The notes under the pieces were generated by a model. The model was given only the letters and a program-made list of their open reading frames with translations. It was not told the origin of the DNA and did no database searches. From Bacteroidota bacterium (GTDB lineage Bacteria > Bacteroidota > Bacteroidia > Bacteroidales > B39-G9), in assembly GCA_030592465.1 (NCBI GenBank), contig JAUVJB010000092.1, positions 1 to 10,895 on the forward strand: DNA of 10,895 bases, given 5' to 3'. Position numbers and translations under genes: made by a program. Positions 7,002-10,895 of the stretch are shown here, piece by piece (the first letter of the stretch is position 1; each line of letters starts with the position of its first letter).

Positions 7002-7262
7002 TTATTTTTTGGTATCTAAGAATTTTTTATATTTAGTTCTAAATTTATCAACACGACCGGCAGTATCGACTAATTTCATCTTACCGGTATAAAATGGATG
7101 AGAGGTATTAGAAATTTCCAATTTTATTAATGGATATTTAACTCCGTCAATTTCTAATATGTCTTTTGTTTCAGCAGTAGAATTTGTAATAAATGTATCG
7201 CCGTTTGACATGTCTTTAAATGCAATAAGACGATAATTTTTTGGATGTATTCCCTTTTTCAT
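7002..7262 (-). CDS. rpmE2: 50S ribosomal protein L31, type B (zinc-independent)
   Basis: This encodes 86 residues. The start MKKGIHPKNYR and the block SHPFYTGKMKLVDTAGRVDKFRTKY are hallmarks of L31. It belongs to the longer type B group: the central insert (FKDMSNGDTFITNSTAETKD) is present and the protein has no cysteine at all, so the CxxC zinc site of type A L31 is absent. L31 binds the large subunit near the central protuberance and bridges to the small subunit. Type B is the common form in Bacteroidota; in some other bacteria it replaces the zinc form under Zur control. No Zur site is evident here. The gene is monocistronic, with its own promoter (TTTG...TAnnTTTG) and terminator. The leader contains a purine-rich AAAGGGAAG about 8 nt before ATG, the best Shine-Dalgarno-like site in the window. 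Confidence 0.97.
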   Translation of the reverse strand: MKKGIHPKNYRLIAFKDMSNGDTFITNSTAETKDILEIDGVKYPLIKLEISNTSHPFYTGKMKLVDTAGRVDKFRTKYKKFLDTKK

Positions 7263-7315
7263 AATATTCTTCCCTTTATATTAGCTTTCGCTTACAAATA
7301 ACAAATTTTGGTTTG

Positions 7316-7345
7316 CAAAAGTACATATATTTTATAAAAAACAAA
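7316..7345 (-). promoter_or_regulatory. Complete Bacteroidetes-type promoter of the L31 gene
   Basis: On the - strand, TTTG (7345-7342) is the -33 element and TACTTTTG (7323-7316) is the -7 element, an exact TAnnTTTG. They are separated by 18 nt, close to the usual 19-21. The start would lie near 7310, giving a leader of nearly 50 nt. The -33 box is only 9 nt beyond the stop codon of the upstream acyltransferase gene. Confidence 0.72.
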
Positions 7346-7353
7346 AATTTATG

Positions 7354-8556
7354 TTATTTATTTTTTTCTTTTTTTATAGCTTTTTCTTTAGTGTCAGTTG
7401 GTATTATTGTTGAACGATGATATTCTTGTTTTTCGTTAAATAAGCAACGATATGTAATATGTCGTTTTGCAAAAGTTGCTCCAACAGATTCGTGTAATGC
7501 GCTCATTTTAGGATTAAAATCGCCAACCCAAGATAGTTCAACATCTGTATATTCGGGATTTTTTTTCATTACTTTGTCCATGTGCCAGAAAATAGCTGAT
7601 TCAATGCCTGACCGTTGGTATTTTGGTTTAACTCCCATGATGACAATGCGAGCTCGAGTCATTGTCTTTCTTTTCTTTAACCATACAAATTTTATCTTAC
7701 TCCATAAATTTAATTTCCCGTTAAGATGCTTAATTATCTGATTAACATCAGGATACATTACTAAAAATGCAATAGGTTCATCGTTATGATAAGCAAACCA
7801 TATAAACTCTTCTTTAATAAATGCTTTTGCATCTGATAGTTTTGTTTTTACATCATCAATTTTTATTGGGATAAAATTTTCGTGAAATTCCCAAGCGTTT
7901 TTATATATTTCTAAAAAATCGTTAATGAATTTTTCTATATTATCAAAACCAAAGTGTTTAAAGTTATATTCCGGTTTTTCACTTACCCATTTGGCAATTT
8001 TCCAAAATCGTTCAGGGAATTTTTTTGTTAAATCAAGATTATTACTTACTTGTTCAAAATAGAATTTAAATCCGTAAGATTCGAAAAGTTCTTTATAATA
8101 AGGTGGATTATATTGCATGCCAATGCTTGCCGGTGTAAAACCATCAACTAATAAGCCCCAAAAATTATCATTTTCACCAAAATTAATTGGACCATCCATA
8201 GCTTTCATTTCTCTTTTTTCGAGCCATTCCTTAGCTGTGTCAAAAAGCAAAAAAGCAGCTTTTTTGTCATTTATACATTCAAAAAAACCACAACCTCCTG
8301 TTGGTTGCTCAAAACCAAAAGCCTTATCGCGATTAATAAAAGTTGCTATTCGTCCTATTAATTTTCCGTTATCATCTTTTAAAACAAAACGAGTAGCTTC
8401 ACCATTTTGGAAAAAAACATTTATTTTTGGGTCAAAGATTTTTTCAATCTGAACATCTAAAAGTTGAACCCAATTAGGATCATTCTTATATATTAGTCTC
8501 GCAATGTCAAGAAATTCTTTTTTCGCCTTTTTGTCAACTACTTCAAATATTTTCAT
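7354..8556 (-). CDS. YghO/BcerS-type GNAT-fold N-acyltransferase
   Basis: This encodes 400 cytosolic residues without a signal peptide. It has the two-part build of the YghO-like group of long GNAT proteins. The N-terminal half carries the family signature at 121-140 (DGPINF..NDNFWGLLVDGF), followed by MQYNPPYYKELFESYGF (147-163). The C-terminal GNAT domain has the acyl-CoA-binding strand and loop IVIMGVKPKYQRSGI (304-318; Q-R-S-G is the pyrophosphate-binding turn), then ELSWVGDFNPKM (340-351) and the end strand. The tail is Lys-rich. It should transfer an acyl group from CoA or ACP to an amine. A Caulobacter member of this family has been reported as the bacterial ceramide synthase that N-acylates the sphingoid base, and many Bacteroidota make sphingolipids, so ceramide synthesis is a plausible but unproven role. 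No sphingolipid gene is adjacent. No clear promoter is seen; rpoN lies 276 bp upstream on the same strand. Confidence 0.85.
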   Translation of the reverse strand: MKIFEVVDKKAKKEFLDIARLIYKNDPNWVQLLDVQIEKIFDPKINVFFQNGEATRFVLKDDNGKLIGRIATFINRDKAFGFEQPTGGCGFFECINDKKAAFLLFDTAKEWLEKREMKAMDGPINFGENDNFWGLLVDGFTPASIGMQYNPPYYKELFESYGFKFYFEQVSNNLDLTKKFPERFWKIAKWVSEKPEYNFKHFGFDNIEKFINDFLEIYKNAWEFHENFIPIKIDDVKTKLSDAKAFIKEEFIWFAYHNDEPIAFLVMYPDVNQIIKHLNGKLNLWSKIKFVWLKKRKTMTRARIVIMGVKPKYQRSGIESAIFWHMDKVMKKNPEYTDVELSWVGDFNPKMSALHESVGATFAKRHITYRCLFNEKQEYHRSTIIPTDTKEKAIKKEKNK

Positions 8557-8609
8557 GTTTTTACTTTTATCTTATTATTTATAAAATTAGTCTAAAAAAA
8601 CTTTTCAAC

Positions 8610-8627
8610 GTCCGCCAGCCGGTGGAC
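8610..8627. repeat. GC-rich hairpin GTCCGCC-AGCC-GGTGGAC
   Basis: This is a 7-bp stem (8610-8616 with 8621-8627, one G-T wobble) and a 4-nt loop. Its GC content is far above the A/T-rich flanks. It lies in the leader or promoter region of the acyltransferase gene. It resembles a dispersed short palindrome, but it is a single copy in this window. Confidence 0.6.
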
Positions 8628-8695
8628 TTAAAAACGTTTTTTTTCGCACACTCATTTTTTTATATGGATTAATCTAATTAAGCTAAAATAAAATG

Positions 8696-8727
8696 TGGTT
8701 TAATCCCGAAACATCGGGATTAAACCA
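8696..8727 (-). terminator. Perfect 14-bp inverted repeat, probable transcript end of rpoN
   Basis: TGGTTTAATCCCGA (8696-8709) and TCGGGATTAAACCA (8714-8727) are exact reverse complements around a 4-nt loop (AACA on +, TGTT on -). It lies 106 nt beyond the rpoN stop codon. On the - strand the stem is followed by CATTTTATTTTAG, an interrupted T-rich tract. The stem would work in either direction. It may be a terminator, or an intergenic palindromic repeat that has been given that role. Confidence 0.6.
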
Positions 8728-8832
8728 TTGTTGAGTTATTACTTTCAACTTTATTACAGACTGTAAAATTAATTTTTTGTTTTATGATTACAAATTTTTA
8801 TTGAACTATTACAATGACCTACTAAAAAGTTA

Positions 8833-10281
8833 TTAAAGCTCTTTTCGCAATCGTCCTACAGGAATGTTTAATTGTTCGCGGTATTTGGCAACTGTTCGTC
8901 GTGCTATTTTATATCCTTTTTCTTGAAGTATAGCTGTTAGTTTTTCATCGGTTAAAGGCTTTTTTTTATTTTCATTATCAACACATTCTTGTAATATTTT
9001 TTTTACTTCTCGCGAGGATACCTCTTCGCCGGTAGTTGTTTGCATGCTTTCAGAGAAAAATGATTTTAATGAGAATATTCCAAATTCTGTTTGAACATAT
9101 TTACTGTTAACAACACGTGAAATTGTAGAGATGTCTAAATTGGTTTTTTCGGCAATATCTTTAAGAATCATTGGTTTTAAGTTGTGCTCATCATTGGTAA
9201 GAAAATAATCGTACTGGTATTCAATAATTGCTTTCATTGTGCTTATTAAAGTATTCTGTCGTTGTTTGACTGCATCGATAAACCATTTTGCAGAATCAAG
9301 TTTTTGTTTAACAAAGGTGAGCGTTTCTTTTTGTTGTTTGGTGGGTTTTGATTTATTATAATCTTTAAGCATGTTAATATATGTCTGACTAACATGTATC
9401 TCAGGCATGTTTTGCGAATTTAATGCAAGCGTTAGATGTCCGTCATTATTTTCTATTGTAAAATCAGGAATAATGGTTTGATACACTCTTATTTGTTGTT
9501 CGGAAAAAGAACTACCCGGTTTAGGATTTAATTTCACAATCTCAGTAATTGCCTGTTTTAGCTCATCTTCTGTAATGTTTAATTTCGATATTATTTTATC
9601 ATAATGTTTTTTTGTAAATTCAACAAAAGTTAATTCAAGAATTTTTTCAGCATTTTTTATTTCTTTTTTATCAGAGTCTTTCCTGTTAATTTGCAATAAA
9701 AGACATTCTTGCAAGTCTTGTGCTGCTACTCCCGGTGGGTCAAAGTTTTTTATTATTTCAATAATTTCAGTTAATTCTTCTTTTGTAGTAAAAACGTTTT
9801 GTGAAAAAGCTAAATCATCGACAATGGCATTAACATCACGACGTAAATACCCGTCTTCGTCAATGTTGCCAATTATATATTCTGCTAATTGGACTTGTTG
9901 TTTGGTTAAAAAAAGAACGCCAAGCTGAGTAATTAAATACTCGTGAAAAGTAGAGCCTGCTGAAAAAGGTATTTCTTTTTTTTCATCATTTTTTGAATAA
10001 TTACTTGCCGATAGTTTATATGCAGGAATATCTTCATCGTTTAAATAATCATCGAGAGTAAATTCGTCTTGTTCTTTTTCGTCGTTAATATTTTCGTCAA
10101 TATTGTTATTATCTTGTATGTTATCTTCATTGCCACCTTCTTCAAGAGCAGGGTTTTCTTCAATTTCTTTTTTTATGCGTTGTTCTAATTGCATTGTTGG
10201 CACTTCCAACAATTTAATCATTTGTATTTGTTGAGGCGATAGTTTTTGTAATAATTTTTGTTGTAGCTTTTGTTTTAACAT
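8833..10281 (-). CDS. rpoN: RNA polymerase sigma-54 factor (sigma-N)
   Basis: This encodes 482 residues, the normal length. Region I is the Gln/Leu-rich activator-interacting segment (1-48: KLSPQQIQMIKLLEVPTMQLEQRI..EIEENPALE). Region II is strongly acidic and Asn-rich (about 49-85). The core-binding domain follows (about 105-270: DEDGYL, FDPPGVAAQDLQECLLLQ, LNPKPGSSFS). A helix-turn-helix near 372-393 (LKDIAEKTNLDISTISRVVNSKYV) precedes the diagnostic RpoN box ARRTVAKYRE (460-469), which recognises the -24 promoter element. The protein directs polymerase to -24/-12 promoters and needs AAA+ bacterial enhancer-binding proteins to open DNA; none is encoded in this window. The ATG at 10281 begins MLKQKLQQKL, typical for the family. 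No exact TAnnTTTG box is visible upstream. The gene to its right is an unrelated secreted protein, also on - but behind a terminator, so rpoN likely has its own promoter. Confidence 0.98.
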   Translation of the reverse strand: MLKQKLQQKLLQKLSPQQIQMIKLLEVPTMQLEQRIKKEIEENPALEEGGNEDNIQDNNNIDENINDEKEQDEFTLDDYLNDEDIPAYKLSASNYSKNDEKKEIPFSAGSTFHEYLITQLGVLFLTKQQVQLAEYIIGNIDEDGYLRRDVNAIVDDLAFSQNVFTTKEELTEIIEIIKNFDPPGVAAQDLQECLLLQINRKDSDKKEIKNAEKILELTFVEFTKKHYDKIISKLNITEDELKQAITEIVKLNPKPGSSFSEQQIRVYQTIIPDFTIENNDGHLTLALNSQNMPEIHVSQTYINMLKDYNKSKPTKQQKETLTFVKQKLDSAKWFIDAVKQRQNTLISTMKAIIEYQYDYFLTNDEHNLKPMILKDIAEKTNLDISTISRVVNSKYVQTEFGIFSLKSFFSESMQTTTGEEVSSREVKKILQECVDNENKKKPLTDEKLTAILQEKGYKIARRTVAKYREQLNIPVGRLRKEL

Positions 10282-10496
10282 TATGCTTTTTTCTTATTTG
10301 TAATATCTATCGTGTATACTGTTTGTAATATAATCATAACTTAAAAGAAATACAATTTATTTTATTGGTTAAACAAAAAAACAGAGAAAAATATTTAAGA
10401 CAAAGAAAATTATTTTTTTTGAGTTTTTGTATTTGATGTTTATAATAATGAAAGACCACATTTAAGTTGTGAATATTTAACACCTATACAAATGCA

Positions 10497-10641
10497 TAAT
10501 TAGTGCTTGAACGAAAACTCAATATTTTCGTCATTGCGAGGGAGGAACGACCTAAGCAATCCATTGATTTACAGATTGCTTCACTTCGTTCGCAATGACG
10601 AATAATAATAAATGACTTAGTTTTCGTTCAAGCACTAATTA
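10497..10641. repeat. 145-bp nested inverted-repeat element (MITE-like), 23-bp perfect terminal repeats
   Basis: The outer arms at 10497-10519 and 10619-10641 are exact 23-bp reverse complements (core AGTGCTTGAACGAAAACT). Inside them, TTCGTCATTGCGA (10527-10539) pairs exactly with TCGCAATGACGAA (10590-10602). Further in, AAGCAATC (10554-10561) pairs with GATTGCTT (10574-10581). The inner unit (GTCATTGCGAGG.GGAACGA...AAGCAATC...GATTGCTTC.CTTCGTTCGCAATGAC) resembles a palindromic repeat I recall as widespread in bacterial genomes. No open reading frame is present, so any mobility would need an enzyme supplied elsewhere. A clear target-site duplication cannot be defined, because the arms end in A/T-rich sequence. 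Confidence 0.85.
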
Positions 10642-10660
10642 AGATAAAATTAAACGTAAA

Positions 10661-10702
10661 CAGTGGAAAAAGAAAACCCCCAAAATAAAAAATTTGGAGG
10701 TT
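10661..10702 (-). terminator. Rho-independent terminator of the T9SS-cargo gene
   Basis: On the - strand AACCTCCAAA (10702-10693) pairs with TTTGGGGGTT (10684-10675), a 10-bp stem with one G-U wobble and an 8-nt A/T loop. It is followed by TTCTTTTTCC. It lies 67 nt after the stop codon at 10770. Confidence 0.75.
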
Positions 10703-10769
10703 CAATATTAAAAAAATATTTTTGTAATAAATCTGCCAACCTATTTCAGGACGACACAAATTAAAAACT

Positions 10770-10895
10770 TTATTTTATAACAACCTGAGTATTAATAATT
10801 TGATTATCAATTTTTATTTGTAAGAAATACATTCCTGCAGAATTCCCTGTGAGGTCTATTGTGTTACTTACAGAATTGTTAAATAATTTTTTGAG
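10770..10895 (-). CDS. C-terminal end of a type IX secretion (Por_Secre_tail-type) protein, partial
   Basis: The last 41 codons and TAA are present; the frame is open to the right edge, so the main domain is outside the window. The translation ends with IDLTGNSAGMYFLQIKID, then NQIINTQVVIK. This is the T9SS type A sorting signal pattern: I-[DN]-[LI]-[SAT]-x-x-x-x-G-[VM]-Y-[FL]-[LV]-x-[IV], then a final strand ending V-[IV]-K near the terminus. Such tails direct proteins across the outer membrane through the type IX secretion system, after which they are cut off and the cargo is attached to lipopolysaccharide or released. The cargo's function cannot be known from this piece. A terminator follows, so the gene is transcribed separately from rpoN. 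Confidence 0.88.
   Translation of the reverse strand, partial: LKKLFNNSVSNTIDLTGNSAGMYFLQIKIDNQIINTQVVIK

Larger units (their letters stand above)
8557..8832. other. 276-bp gene-free gap between rpoN and the acyltransferase gene
   Basis: It contains two hairpin repeats (8610-8627 and 8696-8727) and otherwise A/T-rich sequence. I see no exact TAnnTTTG box on the - strand before the acyltransferase start, so how that gene is transcribed is unclear: either by read-through from rpoN or from a degenerate promoter. Confidence 0.6.
10282..10769. other. 488-bp gene-free gap with a repeat element and a terminator
   Basis: Positions 10282-10496 are A/T-rich; they must include the rpoN promoter, but I cannot place it. 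Positions 10497-10641 are a nested inverted-repeat element. Positions 10661-10702 hold the terminator of the T9SS-cargo gene. I see no coding sequence or RNA gene. Confidence 0.65.

Noticed and set aside
7270..7300. Autoregulatory L31 leader structure around AGCGAAAGCT
   Set aside because: The stem is only 3 bp with a GAAA loop; this is too small to claim a regulatory RNA element.
8117..8452. 111-codon open frame on the + strand inside the acyltransferase gene
   Set aside because: It lies antisense to the conserved family signature; the Ser/Lys/Pro-rich translation follows from the codons on the other strand.
10451..10480. Possible hairpin around CACATTTAAGTTGTG
   Set aside because: Only four pairing bases; expected by chance in A/T-rich DNA.

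Overview
The window looks like a chromosomal stretch of a low-GC Bacteroidota (Bacteroidetes) bacterium. The evidence is a TonB-dependent receptor with an N-terminal carboxypeptidase-regulatory-like domain paired with a DUF4249-type lipoprotein, a C-terminal tail typical of type IX secretion (T9SS) cargo, promoters with the Bacteroidetes TAnnTTTG -7 box, and A-rich translation starts without clear Shine-Dalgarno sites. The order within the phylum cannot be fixed from this sequence.

Layout. (1) On the + strand, positions 1-1397 hold the 3' end of a large RHS/YD-repeat gene: the end of the RHS core, then a 261-residue variable C-terminal 'tip'. A small membrane-anchored protein starts 13 nt later and is a candidate immunity partner. 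(2) Positions 1398-1763 carry no gene but are dense in inverted repeats. (3) From 1764 to 8556 all genes are on the - strand. They are a two-gene outer-membrane unit (TonB receptor, then DUF4249 lipoprotein), lepA (elongation factor 4), a zinc-free ribosomal protein L31, and a YghO/BcerS-type N-acyltransferase. lepA, the receptor and L31 each have a recognisable promoter, and L31 has a strong terminator. (4) rpoN (sigma-54) lies on the - strand at 8833-10281, separated from the acyltransferase by a repeat-bearing gap. (5) A 145-bp nested inverted-repeat element sits at 10497-10641. It is followed by the terminator and the last 41 codons of a T9SS-secreted protein on the - strand, running off the right edge.

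Most of the window is core and housekeeping (lepA, L31, rpoN) or ordinary Bacteroidota cell-envelope genes. The less explored parts are the RHS tip with its candidate immunity gene, the acyltransferase (a possible bacterial ceramide synthase), and the palindromic repeats in all three larger gaps. I found no CRISPR array, tRNA, rRNA, transposase or integrase gene, and nothing that clearly forms a new multi-gene system.
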